A stretch of DNA of 24,289 nucleotides from NCBI GenBank assembly GCA_910579015.1, contig CAJTRO010000007.1, positions 76,456-100,744 of the forward strand, given 5' to 3'. Positions 1-8,363 of this stretch are shown here, in pieces. A program made the translations under genes and the position numbers. Origin of the DNA: an uncultured Dorea sp. Its GTDB lineage: Bacteria; Bacillota_A; Clostridia; Lachnospirales; Lachnospiraceae. Position 1 is the first letter of the stretch. The number at the start of each line of letters is the position of its first letter. The notes beneath the pieces are model-generated. The model made no database searches, was not told the origin of the DNA, and saw nothing but the letters and a program-made list of their open reading frames with translations.

Positions 1-1635
1 CCCACGTCGAAAGCAAAGCGGGAATATGAGGCCAAGTCACCAAGAAACGCCGTTATCCTTGCGGCGGGTTTTGGAATGAGAATGGTTCCTATTAATCGGG
101 AAATCCCAAAAGGATTATTGGAAGTAAATGGAGAGCCATTGATCGAGCGTCAGATCAAACAGCTTAAGAAAGCCGGGATTATGGAAATCTATATCGTAGT
201 TGGATTTTTAAAAGAAAAGTATGAGTATCTTATTGATAAATATGGAGTAGAACTGGTTTTCAATCCGGACTATGCCGTAAAAAATAATATGCATTCTCTG
301 AAACTTGTTTTGGAACATCTTTCTAATACATACATTGTTCCATGCGATATCTGGTGTGACAGAAATCCATTTCATCAGCATGAACTGTATTCATGGTATA
401 TGGTCAGCGATATTGTGGAAAATGAAAGCGATGTCAGAGTTAATCGGAAAATGGAACTCGTAAAAGTTTCTGAATCCAGTGGAGGAAATGCCATGATCGG
501 GATTGCTTATCTTCTGGATGAGGAATGCAGGATTGTGCGTAAAAAAATAGAAGAATTATGCAGGGATTCGTGTAATGATAATCTTTTTTGGGAACAGGCT
601 CTGTATGATAATGAAAAAATGATTGTGCCGGCAAGGGTTACACATGCTTCCAATGTTGTTGAAATTAATACATATGAACAGCTTCGGGAATTGGATGAGG
701 AATCAAACCATCTGAAATCAGATGCTTTGGATGTAATTGCGGATGTTTTTCATGTCAGCGTTGATGATATTGTTGACATAAAAGTAATGAAAAAGGGTAT
801 GACAAACCGATCGTTTTTATTTTCATGCAATGGCGGAGATTATATCATGCGTATTCCGGGAGAAGGTACAGCCCGATTGATCAACCGCGGACAGGAAGCC
901 GAAGTTTACCGGACCATAAAAGGACGCGGCTTTTGTGATGATCTGATCTATATGAATCCGGAGAATGGATATAAGATTACACGGTATCTCCAGGGCGTCA
1001 GAACAGCGGATCCTTATGATATTACTGATCTGCGAAGATGCATGGACAAACTAAGAAGATTTCATGATATGAATTTGAAAGTTGGTCATGAGTTTGATCT
1101 TTTTGGGCAGATTGAATTTTATGAATCGTTGTGGAACGGTCAGCCCTCTGTGTTCAAAGATTATCAGGAAACAAAGAATAAAGTCTTGTCTTTGAAACCA
1201 TTTATTGAAGCTCATATAGAGCGGAAGGCATTGACTCATATTGACGCAGTTCCGGATAATTTCTTGTTTTATACAGAAGAAAAAACGGACAAAAAAGAAG
1301 GCGGGGAATCTCTCCAGCTGACGGACTGGGAGTACGCGGGAATGCAGGATCCACATGTAGATATCGCTATGTTTTGTATATACAGTTTCTATAATAAGCA
1401 GCAGGTTGACAGGCTGATTCATATTTATTTTGCAGGTCAATGTACTTGCGCAAATAAGATTAAGATTTACTGTTATGTTGCCGTTTGCGGACTTTTGTGG
1501 AGTAATTGGTGTGAGTATAAGAGAAGTCTTGGAGTTGAGTTTGGAGAATATTCTTTAAAGCAATACCGCTTTGCTAAGGATTATTATCGATATGCGGTGA
1601 AAGAGATGGGGGATTATGATGGAATGTGTGAATAA
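1..1635 (+). CDS. Nucleotidyltransferase / choline kinase fusion (LicC-LicA-like), 5' end outside the window
   Basis: The reading frame is open from base 1, so the gene is partial. The first ATG at 76 is not the start, because the essential NTP-binding loop AVILAAGFGMRM is encoded from about base 49. From there come the nucleotidyltransferase signature (IPKGLLEVNGEPLIE) and a core to about base 700. A choline/aminoglycoside-kinase domain follows, with a Brenner-type catalytic loop (THIDAVPDNF, near base 1237) and a metal-binding DWEYAG near base 1324. By family, the kinase would phosphorylate choline with ATP and the first domain would make CDP-choline or a related activated group for surface polymers. 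The residues before the NTP loop (TSKAKREYEAKSPRN) look like the end of another domain; I suspect a winged helix, as remembered from similar clostridial proteins, but it is not visible here. The gene overlaps the next one by 20 bases, so the two are co-translated. Substrate choline rather than another amino alcohol is inferred from family and neighbours. Confidence 0.85.
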   Translation, partial: PTSKAKREYEAKSPRNAVILAAGFGMRMVPINREIPKGLLEVNGEPLIERQIKQLKKAGIMEIYIVVGFLKEKYEYLIDKYGVELVFNPDYAVKNNMHSLKLVLEHLSNTYIVPCDIWCDRNPFHQHELYSWYMVSDIVENESDVRVNRKMELVKVSESSGGNAMIGIAYLLDEECRIVRKKIEELCRDSCNDNLFWEQALYDNEKMIVPARVTHASNVVEINTYEQLRELDEESNHLKSDALDVIADVFHVSVDDIVDIKVMKKGMTNRSFLFSCNGGDYIMRIPGEGTARLINRGQEAEVYRTIKGRGFCDDLIYMNPENGYKITRYLQGVRTADPYDITDLRRCMDKLRRFHDMNLKVGHEFDLFGQIEFYESLWNGQPSVFKDYQETKNKVLSLKPFIEAHIERKALTHIDAVPDNFLFYTEEKTDKKEGGESLQLTDWEYAGMQDPHVDIAMFCIYSFYNKQQVDRLIHIYFAGQCTCANKIKIYCYVAVCGLLWSNWCEYKRSLGVEFGEYSLKQYRFAKDYYRYAVKEMGDYDGMCE

Positions 1636-2353
1636 GGCGATTATTATGGCGGCAGGTATCGGGAAAAGGATGCATCCACTGACGCTTACGACGCCCAAAC
1701 CATTGATCAGGGTGAATGGAGTAAGGATGATAGATACGGTGATTCAGGGTGTGATTCATAATGGTATCCGTGAGATTTATGTAGTTGTCGGATATCATAA
1801 GGAGCAGTTTATGTCGTTGGAGAGGGAATATTCAGGGCTGAAACTGATAGAAAATCCATTTTATGCTGACAGCAATAATATTTCATCCCTGTATATGGCA
1901 AGAGAATATCTTGAAAATGCAATGATCCTTGACGGGGACCAGATGATATATAATGAAGCGGTTTTAGCGCCTCAGTTTGAACGTTCCGGTTATAATGCTG
2001 TCTGGACAGAAGAGCCGACGGACGAGTGGCTGATGACGGTAGAGCAGGGGCTTGTGACAGGATGCAGCCGTTTAGGCGGGAGCAGAGGATGGCAGCTTTA
2101 TAGTATCTCCAGATGGAATGAAGAGGATGGAAGAAAGCTTCGAAGACATCTGGAGACAGAATTCAAGAGAAAGAGGCACAGGCAGATTTACTGGGATGAC
2201 GTGGCGATGTTCTGTTATCCACAGGAATATCAACTTGGTATCTATGAAATGAAGAAGGATGATGTAACTGAGATTGACAGCTTGTGCGAATTAGTGGAGA
2301 TTGACAACAGTTATCTAAAATATATGAGCATGACAGGAGAAATAAGATTATGA
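1616..2353 (+). CDS. licC: CTP:phosphocholine cytidylyltransferase-like protein (LicC family)
   Basis: This is a 245-residue cytoplasmic nucleotidyltransferase, close to the usual LicC length. The N-terminus carries the nucleotide-binding signature AIIMAAGIGKRMHPLT followed by TPKPLIRVNG. A DGD motif at about residue 106 fits the metal-binding acidic pair of the family. The likely reaction is CTP plus phosphocholine to CDP-choline. The start at 1616 lies inside the end of the upstream fusion gene, with a G-rich stretch (GAGATGGGG) just before it; a second ATG at 1619 is equally possible. The stop overlaps the next start as ATGA, so the three genes form one operon. Having this enzyme next to a fusion that already contains a nucleotidyltransferase is odd: the two may use different phosphorylated bases. 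The assignment to phosphocholine comes from family resemblance and context, not from a residue that proves specificity. Confidence 0.8.
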   Translation: MMECVNKAIIMAAGIGKRMHPLTLTTPKPLIRVNGVRMIDTVIQGVIHNGIREIYVVVGYHKEQFMSLEREYSGLKLIENPFYADSNNISSLYMAREYLENAMILDGDQMIYNEAVLAPQFERSGYNAVWTEEPTDEWLMTVEQGLVTGCSRLGGSRGWQLYSISRWNEEDGRKLRRHLETEFKRKRHRQIYWDDVAMFCYPQEYQLGIYEMKKDDVTEIDSLCELVEIDNSYLKYMSMTGEIRL

Positions 2354-3876
2354 GAAGAATTGATCCGGCAACCACTATCATTCCTTTTGTTATTATATTA
2401 ATTTTATGTGTTTTCTTTGTTTTAAGTCCGGCAGGTTCAACGGGTATGTTGACGTCGATCCGGAGTTTTCTAGGAGATAAATTCGGAATATATTATCTTG
2501 CGATAGGATTAGGTGTATTGATTGTTTCTTTGTGGATAGCATTTTCAGACATGGGTAAGATTGTACTTGGTGAACCAGGAGAAAAACCACAGTATGGTTT
2601 CTGGTCCTGGGGGGCGATGGTATTTACCTGCGGGCTTGCGGCTGATATTCTGTTCTATTCTCTGTGTGAATGGATCTCTTATGCCCAGGAGCCGCATACG
2701 GCTGAACTTGGGGCTGTACAGGATTGGGCGTCTGCTTATCCGCTGTTTCATTGGGGACCGATTCCCTGGAGCTTCTACGCAACTCTTGCGGCGTGTTTTG
2801 GTTTTATGCTGCATGTACAGGGGGTAAGGAAACAAAAGTATTCAGAGGCATGTCGTCCGATTTTAGGAGACAGAACAGATCGACTGCCTGGAAAGATTAT
2901 TGATATACTGGCAGTAATCGCATTGATAGCAGGAACGGCAACAACATTTTCTGTGGCGACACCGCTGCTTTCAGCGGCTGTTACGAGCCTGGCGGGTATA
3001 CCGGATTCAAAATTTCTTACGATCGGGATTCTGGTGATAATCTGTATCGTGTATACGGTTTCTGTTATGAAAGGCATGAAGGGGGTTTCATGGCTGGCAA
3101 ATGTTTGTATGTGGCTGTTTGGGATATTACTGTTGTATGTCCTCGTCTTTGGTCAGGAGGCTCGGTATATCATCGAGACCGGATTTACAGCAGTTGGAAA
3201 TATGGTTCAGAATTTTATCGGTCTCAGCACGTGGACAGATGCCTTAAGAACTTCTTCATTTCCGCAGAACTGGACAATCTTCTACTGGGCATACTGGATG
3301 GTATGGTGTGTTGCGTCGCCGTTCTTTATGGGGAGCATCAGCCGGGGAAGAACAGTGAAGCAGGTGATCCTTGGGGCTTATACGTTTGGAGTGAGCAGTA
3401 CATTGATATCATTTATTATACTTGGAAACTATGGTTTAGGGCTTCAGATGACGGGGAGATTCGATTCATTTGCCTTTTATGAAGCCAGCGGGGACCTTTA
3501 TCAGACTGTAATTGCAATTATCAGTACTTTGCCGGCACATTGGATTGTGCTGATTCTTCTGGTAGTTTCTATGATTGCATTTTATGCTACGTCATTTGAC
3601 AGTATCACATTGGTTGCATCGGTATATAGTTATAAAGAGTTTCAGGATGATGAGGAAGCAAGCAGTCAGATGAAGTTTTTTTGGGCGATTCTTTTGATAT
3701 TGCTGCCAATTGCATTGATTTTTTCGGAAGGATCCATGAATAATCTACAGACGGTTTCTATTATCGCGGCATTTCCGATTGCGATGGTGATTTTACTGAT
3801 CATTGCAAGCTTTATTAAGTCTGCAAAAGAGTATTTGAGAAAAGGAGACATGCCATATAATGAAAAAGAATACTAG
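2350..3876 (+). CDS. BCCT-family transporter, probably choline or betaine uptake
   Basis: This is a 508-residue polytopic membrane protein, the usual BCCT size, with about twelve hydrophobic segments. Two family hallmarks are visible. One is the aromatic substrate-box region of TM4, FHWGPIPWSFYATLAACFGF (about residues 136-155). The other is the TM8 segment WTIFYWAYWMVW, followed by the loop SISRGRTVKQ (about residues 310-338). BCCT carriers import quaternary-ammonium compounds by ion or proton symport. Start ATG 2350 overlaps the licC-like stop by four bases, so it is the third gene of the operon. In the classical pneumococcal lic locus choline enters through LicB, a different transporter family; here a BCCT carrier sits in that slot, which supports choline as substrate. 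Carnitine, betaine or a related compound cannot be excluded from sequence. No clear rho-independent terminator follows; the 66 bases to the next promoter are AT-rich with only short palindromes. Confidence 0.85.
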   Translation: MRRIDPATTIIPFVIILILCVFFVLSPAGSTGMLTSIRSFLGDKFGIYYLAIGLGVLIVSLWIAFSDMGKIVLGEPGEKPQYGFWSWGAMVFTCGLAADILFYSLCEWISYAQEPHTAELGAVQDWASAYPLFHWGPIPWSFYATLAACFGFMLHVQGVRKQKYSEACRPILGDRTDRLPGKIIDILAVIALIAGTATTFSVATPLLSAAVTSLAGIPDSKFLTIGILVIICIVYTVSVMKGMKGVSWLANVCMWLFGILLLYVLVFGQEARYIIETGFTAVGNMVQNFIGLSTWTDALRTSSFPQNWTIFYWAYWMVWCVASPFFMGSISRGRTVKQVILGAYTFGVSSTLISFIILGNYGLGLQMTGRFDSFAFYEASGDLYQTVIAIISTLPAHWIVLILLVVSMIAFYATSFDSITLVASVYSYKEFQDDEEASSQMKFFWAILLILLPIALIFSEGSMNNLQTVSIIAAFPIAMVILLIIASFIKSAKEYLRKGDMPYNEKEY

Positions 3877-3942
3877 ACAGCACATCTATTATAATTATCT
3901 AATTTCCTCTCAAGAGATTCTCGAATAATTCCAATAATTACA

Positions 3943-3971
3943 TTGTCTGCACTCCTATTTTTTGTTATAGT
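3943..3971 (+). promoter_or_regulatory. Sigma-A promoter of the two-component operon
   Basis: TTGTCT at 3943-3948 and TATAGT at 3966-3971 are separated by exactly 17 bases. It is the only good promoter between the transporter stop and the response regulator, and it predicts a transcript start near 3978. Confidence 0.7.
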
Positions 3972-3983
3972 AGATTTAAAGAT

Positions 3984-4013
3984 ACTTTCCCCGCCTTCTA
4001 ACGGCAGGAAAGT
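3984..4013 (+). other. Stem-loop in the leader of the two-component operon
   Basis: ACTTTCC (3984-3990) pairs with GGAAAGT (4007-4013), and GCC (3993-3995) pairs with GGC (4003-4005) inside it. The hairpin would lie at the extreme 5' end of the transcript from the promoter just upstream and is not followed by a T-run, so it is not a terminator. The ribosome binding site GGAGGT (4020-4025) follows seven bases later. It may stabilise the mRNA or be a protein site; neither is shown. Confidence 0.45.
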
Positions 4014-4033
4014 TCAGACGGAGGTCATAAGAT

Positions 4034-4711
4034 ATGGACAGAATCAAGATATTGGTAGTAGATGACGAGAGCAGGATGCGCAAGCTGGTCAGGGATTTTC
4101 TTGAGCGGGAAGGCTTTCGTGTTCTGGAAGCGGCAGATGGAGTGGAAGCGATGGAGCGCTTCTACGAGGATAAGGATATCGCGCTTCTGATCCTGGATGT
4201 CATGATGCCTAATATGGACGGATGGCAGGTATGCCGGGAGGTGCGCCAGTCTTCAAAGGTTCCGATCATCATGCTGACGGCCCGCGCGGAGGAGCGGGAC
4301 GAGTTGCAGGGATTTGAACTGGGGGTGGACGAATACATTTCCAAGCCGTTCAGCCCGAAGATCCTTGTCGCGAGGGTGACTGCGATCTTAAGAAGGGTGA
4401 ACGCGCTGGATGCCGGACAGGTCATCGACGCAGGAGGGATCAGTATAGATAAGGCGGCTCACCAGGTGAAGATTGACGGGAAGGAGATCGAGCTCAGCTA
4501 TAAGGAGTTCGAACTCTTATCGTATTTCATTGAGAATCAGGGGATTGCGCTGTCCAGGGAAAAGATTCTGAACAGCGTGTGGAACTATGATTATTTTGGC
4601 GACGCGAGGACCATTGACACGCATGTGAAGAAGCTAAGGAGCAAGCTTGGAGAGAAGGGCGGCTATATCAGGACAATCTGGGGTATGGGCTATAAGTTTG
4701 AGGTGGAATAA
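4034..4711 (+). CDS. OmpR/PhoB-family response regulator
   Basis: This is a 225-residue cytoplasmic DNA-binding regulator. Residues 1-120 form a receiver domain with the acidic pocket D10/D11, phospho-acceptor D55 (LILDVMMP), switch residue T82 and K104 (SKP). Residues about 130-225 form the winged-helix effector of the OmpR class (YKEFELLSYF, then DARTIDTHVKKLRSKLG and IRTIWGMGYKF). Start 4034 has a strong GGAGGT eight bases upstream. The cognate histidine kinase begins two bases after the stop, so the pair is co-expressed from the promoter at 3943. No target operator can be deduced from the window; the downstream his genes may simply be read through from the same promoter. Family assignment is firm, but the stimulus and regulon are unknown. 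Confidence 0.95.
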   Translation: MDRIKILVVDDESRMRKLVRDFLEREGFRVLEAADGVEAMERFYEDKDIALLILDVMMPNMDGWQVCREVRQSSKVPIIMLTARAEERDELQGFELGVDEYISKPFSPKILVARVTAILRRVNALDAGQVIDAGGISIDKAAHQVKIDGKEIELSYKEFELLSYFIENQGIALSREKILNSVWNYDYFGDARTIDTHVKKLRSKLGEKGGYIRTIWGMGYKFEVE

Positions 4712-4713
4712 AG

Positions 4714-6189
4714 ATGAAACATTCGATTAAGTGGCAGATGATTGCGGTATTTCTCGGACTTCTTCTGACCTTTGTGGCGGCGCTTTTTATCATTAATATA
4801 TATTTTCTGGAACCCTATTATATAGGTAACAAGAAGACACAGTTTATCGAGATGTATGAGAAGCTGAATCAGGCCATACGGGACGGGATGCTGAGAAATG
4901 GGATACTTAAGGAAGAGGTATCGAGAGAACTGGCATATCTGGCCGAGAAGAACAACATTTCATTTCTGATCGCGGATGACAGAGGCGGATATCTTACGAA
5001 TGTGCATGATAAGGAACAGCTTAACAACCAGCTTCTGGGATATCTTCTGAATCAGGCCCAGAAGGACAGCAAGATTCTGGATAGTACACAGGACTATCAG
5101 ATCGCCAAGTCATGGAATCCGTGGAATCATACGGATTATATCGAGATGTGGGGAGCGCTTGAAGATGAGAGCCAGTTTCTGCTAAGAAGCCCGGTGGAAG
5201 GTATCAAGGAGAGTGCGAAGATTTCCAACCGTTTTCTGCTCTCGATCGGAAGCATACTGATTGTGATCTCAGTGGTGTCTGTCTGGTACTTCTCCAAGTG
5301 TATGACGGATCCGATCCTGGAGCTTGCCGTGCTGTCAGAGCAGATGGCCAATCTGGATTTCAACGCGAGATATGAAAGCGGCGGCAGTGATGAGATCGGG
5401 GAGCTGGGAGCGAATTTTAACCGGATGTCGGAGAAGCTTGAGAGTACCATTTCCGAACTCAAGGGCGCCAATAACAGGCTGAAAGAAGATATTGAACAGA
5501 AGGAACAGCTTGAGAAGATGCGCAATGAGTTTCTGGGAAATGTTTCTCATGAGCTTAAAACGCCGATTGCGCTGATCCAGGGATATGCGGAAGGTCTGAG
5601 GGAAGGTGTCAGCGATGATCAGGAGAGCCGGGAATTCTACTGTGACGTGATCATAGACGAGGCCGCGAAGATGAATCAGATGGTGAAGAACCTGCTGGCC
5701 TTGAATCAACTGGAATTCGGGGATCAGGACATTGTGTTTGAGAGGTTCGATCTGACGGAGCTTATAAGGGGCGTCTTGCAGAGTATGGAGATTCTTGCGG
5801 AGCAGGAGGGGATCCATGTGATCTTCCGGCAGGAGAAGCCGGTCTATGTGTGGGCTGACGAGTTCAAGGTGGAACAGGTGGTACGTAATTATATCAGCAA
5901 TGCGTTCCACCATGCAGGCGAAGAGAAGGTTGTGGAGATCAGGCTTCAGACTGCGGATGGGAAGGCCAGGGCGACTGTGTTTAATACTGGAAGACCGATC
6001 GCAGATGAGGATATCGGGCATATCTGGGAGAAGTTCTATAAGGCGGATAAGGCCCACAGCCGCGAGTACGGAGGCAACGGGATCGGTCTTTCTATTGTGA
6101 AGGCTGTTATGGAATCTTTCCATCAGGAATACGGGGTAAATAATTACGACAACGGTGTTGAATTCTGGTTTGAACTTGATATACAATAA
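4714..6189 (+). CDS. Membrane sensor histidine kinase
   Basis: This is a 491-residue sensor paired with the upstream regulator. TM1 spans about residues 8-30. An extracytoplasmic sensing region of roughly 140 residues follows, then TM2 (about 173-193) and a HAMP domain (about 195-250). The DHp phospho-acceptor helix carries H279 in FLGNVSHELKTP. The ATP-binding domain has its N-box at NYISNAFHHA and the G2 region GGNGIGLSIV. It autophosphorylates H279 and passes phosphate to D55 of the partner. Start ATG 4714 lies two bases after the regulator stop, consistent with translational coupling. The sensing region has no recognised fold by eye and no cysteine-rich or PAS signature, so the signal is unknown. 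The class I kinase assignment is secure. Confidence 0.95.
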   Translation: MKHSIKWQMIAVFLGLLLTFVAALFIINIYFLEPYYIGNKKTQFIEMYEKLNQAIRDGMLRNGILKEEVSRELAYLAEKNNISFLIADDRGGYLTNVHDKEQLNNQLLGYLLNQAQKDSKILDSTQDYQIAKSWNPWNHTDYIEMWGALEDESQFLLRSPVEGIKESAKISNRFLLSIGSILIVISVVSVWYFSKCMTDPILELAVLSEQMANLDFNARYESGGSDEIGELGANFNRMSEKLESTISELKGANNRLKEDIEQKEQLEKMRNEFLGNVSHELKTPIALIQGYAEGLREGVSDDQESREFYCDVIIDEAAKMNQMVKNLLALNQLEFGDQDIVFERFDLTELIRGVLQSMEILAEQEGIHVIFRQEKPVYVWADEFKVEQVVRNYISNAFHHAGEEKVVEIRLQTADGKARATVFNTGRPIADEDIGHIWEKFYKADKAHSREYGGNGIGLSIVKAVMESFHQEYGVNNYDNGVEFWFELDIQ

Positions 6190-6213
6190 CTCTAAAGAAG
6201 GGACAGATATGAG

Positions 6214-6819
6214 ATGATAGCGATATTAGATTATGATGCCGGTAATATCAAGAGTGTGGAGAAGGCCATGCAATTGCTCGGGCAGGAGGTAACGGTCACG
6301 AGAGAGCGGGAGGCGATTCTTAGGGCGGACAAGGTGATACTTCCGGGAGTAGGAGCATTTGGCGATGCGATGGATAAGATACGGCAGTATGGCTTATACG
6401 AGGTGATCCATGAGGTGGTGGACAAGGGCACGCCGTTTCTGGGAATTTGTCTGGGACTTCAGCTTCTGTTTGAGAGGAGCGAAGAGTCGCCGAAGGCTGA
6501 GGGACTTGGAGTGCTGAAAGGAGAGATCTTGCGTATTCCGGAGACGCCGGGGCTTAAGATCCCGCATATGGGCTGGAATTCCCTGAAGCTTCAGAATCAT
6601 GGAAGGCTGTTTGCGGATCTGCCCGACGAGCCCTACGTGTATTTTGTGCATTCCTATTATCTGAAGGCGGCAGACGAGGGGATCGTGACGGCGGCCACGG
6701 AATATGGTACGCAGATCCATGCATCTGTCGAGCAGGGGAATGTATTTGCATGTCAGTTCCACCCGGAGAAGAGCAGTGATGTCGGAATCCAGATACTTAA
6801 GAATTTCATTGCAGTATAG
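6214..6819 (+). CDS. hisH: Imidazole glycerol phosphate synthase, glutaminase subunit HisH
   Basis: This is a 201-residue triad glutamine amidotransferase of normal HisH length. It hydrolyses glutamine and channels ammonia to HisF to make imidazole-glycerol phosphate and AICAR in histidine synthesis. Visible features are the N-terminal ILDYDAGNIKSV, the oxyanion-strand PGVGAFGDAM, nucleophile C79 in LGICLGLQLL, and the catalytic H183 and E185 in QFHPEKSS. The start at 6214 fits the family (MIAxxDY...). An earlier ATG at 6209 runs into a stop after two codons. hisF follows after 66 bases. Only these two his genes are present, so the rest of the pathway must lie elsewhere. With just 24 bases separating it from the kinase gene and no promoter seen there, it may be transcribed with the two-component pair. 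Confidence 0.96.
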   Translation: MIAILDYDAGNIKSVEKAMQLLGQEVTVTREREAILRADKVILPGVGAFGDAMDKIRQYGLYEVIHEVVDKGTPFLGICLGLQLLFERSEESPKAEGLGVLKGEILRIPETPGLKIPHMGWNSLKLQNHGRLFADLPDEPYVYFVHSYYLKAADEGIVTAATEYGTQIHASVEQGNVFACQFHPEKSSDVGIQILKNFIAV

Positions 6820-6885
6820 AGGAACGATGCCTAAAGAAGGCGCAGGAGCGAATAGAAAGAACATTCTGAAAAATGGAGGGTTAGG

Positions 6886-7647
6886 ATGCATACGAAGAGA
6901 ATTATCCCCTGTCTGGACGTGAACGGCGGGCGGGTGGTCAAGGGCGTGAATTTTGTAGACCTTAAGGATGCAGGAGATCCGGTGGAGATCGGACGGGCGT
7001 ATGACAAGGCCGGTGCGGACGAGCTGGTGTTTCTGGATATCACGGCGTCATCCGATGCGAGAGGAACGGTCGTGGATATGGTCCGCAAGGTGGCGGAGAC
7101 TGTATTTATCCCGTTCACGGTGGGCGGCGGCATTCGGACGGTTGACGATTTCAGGGCGCTTCTCAGAGAGGGGGCGGATAAGATATCTATTAATTCTTCC
7201 GCGATCAATACGCCGCGGCTGATCAGTGATGCGGCTGAAAAGTTCGGCAGCCAGTGCGTGGTAGTGGCGATTGACGCGAAGAGGAGAGACGACGGGAGTG
7301 GATGGAATATCTATAAGAACGGCGGACGGATTGACGTCGGTATAGACGCTCTTGAGTGGGCGGTGCAGGTAGAACGGCTGGGTGCGGGGGAGATCCTTCT
7401 TACCAGTATGGACTGTGACGGCACCAAGGCGGGATACGATCTTGCGCTTACGCGGGCTGTGGCGGACGCGGTGTCCATCCCGGTCATTGCATCCGGCGGT
7501 GCCGGGACGCTTAAGCATTTTCATGAAGCATTGACAGAAGGCGGTGCGGATGCGGCTCTGGCGGCATCACTTTTCCACTATAAGGAGCTTGAGATCCGGG
7601 AAGTGAAGGAGTATCTGCGTGCTCAGGGCACGGCGGTACGGCTTTAG
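6886..7647 (+). CDS. hisF: Imidazole glycerol phosphate synthase, cyclase subunit HisF
   Basis: This is a 253-residue TIM-barrel cyclase, full length for HisF. It converts PRFAR plus ammonia from HisH into imidazole-glycerol phosphate and AICAR. The catalytic D11 is in RIIPCLDVNGGRVVKG. The second catalytic Asp is in VVVAIDAKRRDDG, near residue 129. Phosphate-binding loops appear as FTVGGGIRT and IASGGAGT. Start 6886 has a GGAGG ribosome site about seven bases upstream. It forms a heterodimer with the HisH encoded immediately before it. The next gene, ung, begins 36 bases after the stop without an obvious promoter or terminator, so all may lie on one transcript. Confidence 0.97.
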   Translation: MHTKRIIPCLDVNGGRVVKGVNFVDLKDAGDPVEIGRAYDKAGADELVFLDITASSDARGTVVDMVRKVAETVFIPFTVGGGIRTVDDFRALLREGADKISINSSAINTPRLISDAAEKFGSQCVVVAIDAKRRDDGSGWNIYKNGGRIDVGIDALEWAVQVERLGAGEILLTSMDCDGTKAGYDLALTRAVADAVSIPVIASGGAGTLKHFHEALTEGGADAALAASLFHYKELEIREVKEYLRAQGTAVRL

Positions 7648-7683
7648 TTTTATTTACAAAAAGATAAGATGAGGTAAGGAGAT

Positions 7684-8352
7684 ATGGCAGCAATCAACAA
7701 TGACTGGCTGGAAGCTCTGAGAGAGGAGTTTGGCAAGCCCTATTACAAGCAATTATTTGAAACTGTAAACCAGGAGTACAAGACGAGGCTGGTCTTTCCG
7801 CCGGCAGACGATATCTTCAACGCATTTCATCTGACTCCGCTTCATAAGGTGAAGGTGGTGATACTGGGGCAGGATCCCTACCACAACCACGGGCAGGCGC
7901 ACGGCCTGTGCTTTTCTGTGAAGAAGGGGGTAGAGGTTCCGCCGTCTCTTGTGAATATTTATCAGGAACTGCATGATGACCTGGGGTGCCGGATTCCGGA
8001 TCACGGGTGTCTGACGAAATGGGGAGAGCAGGGCGTACTGATGCTGAATACGGTACTCACGGTCCGGGCGCATCAGGCGAATTCCCACCGGGGGATTGGA
8101 TGGGAAGAGTTCACGGACGCGGCGATCACTGCCTGTAACGGACAGGACCGGCCGATCGTATTTATCCTGTGGGGCTCTCCGGCCCAGCGTAAGGCGAAGA
8201 TGCTGACGAATCCCAGCCATCTGATCCTGAAAGCGCCGCATCCAAGTCCGCTGTCCGCCTACAGGGGATTCTTCGGGAGCAAGCCTTTCAGTCAGACGAA
8301 CGCATTTCTGGAAGAACACGGGATCGAGCCGGTAGACTGGCAGATTGAATAG
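7684..8352 (+). CDS. ung: Uracil-DNA glycosylase, family 1
   Basis: This is a 222-residue base-excision repair enzyme of standard family-1 length. It removes uracil from DNA produced by cytosine deamination or dUTP incorporation. The water-activating loop is GQDPYH (D64 and H67) and the leucine-loop motif is HPSPLSAYRGFFGS (from H186). Both are intact, as is the uracil-binding LMLNTVLTV segment. A strong AAGGAG lies a few bases before the ATG. It sits downstream of hisF and upstream of a decayed gene that begins 11 bases after its stop. No specific regulation is visible. Confidence 0.97.
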   Translation: MAAINNDWLEALREEFGKPYYKQLFETVNQEYKTRLVFPPADDIFNAFHLTPLHKVKVVILGQDPYHNHGQAHGLCFSVKKGVEVPPSLVNIYQELHDDLGCRIPDHGCLTKWGEQGVLMLNTVLTVRAHQANSHRGIGWEEFTDAAITACNGQDRPIVFILWGSPAQRKAKMLTNPSHLILKAPHPSPLSAYRGFFGSKPFSQTNAFLEEHGIEPVDWQIE

Positions 8353-8363
8353 AGAGGACTGTT

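Noticed and set aside
76..1635. ATG 76 as the start of the first gene
   Set aside because: It would remove the nucleotide-binding loop encoded from about base 49; the frame is open to base 1, so the gene is simply cut by the window edge.
5335..6186. 283-codon minus-strand frame opposite the histidine kinase
   Set aside because: It mirrors a gene with complete kinase motifs and shows no family signature or ribosome site of its own.
7753..8319. 188-codon minus-strand frame opposite ung
   Set aside because: Shadow of the intact uracil-DNA glycosylase; composition rich in Arg and Pro with no motif.
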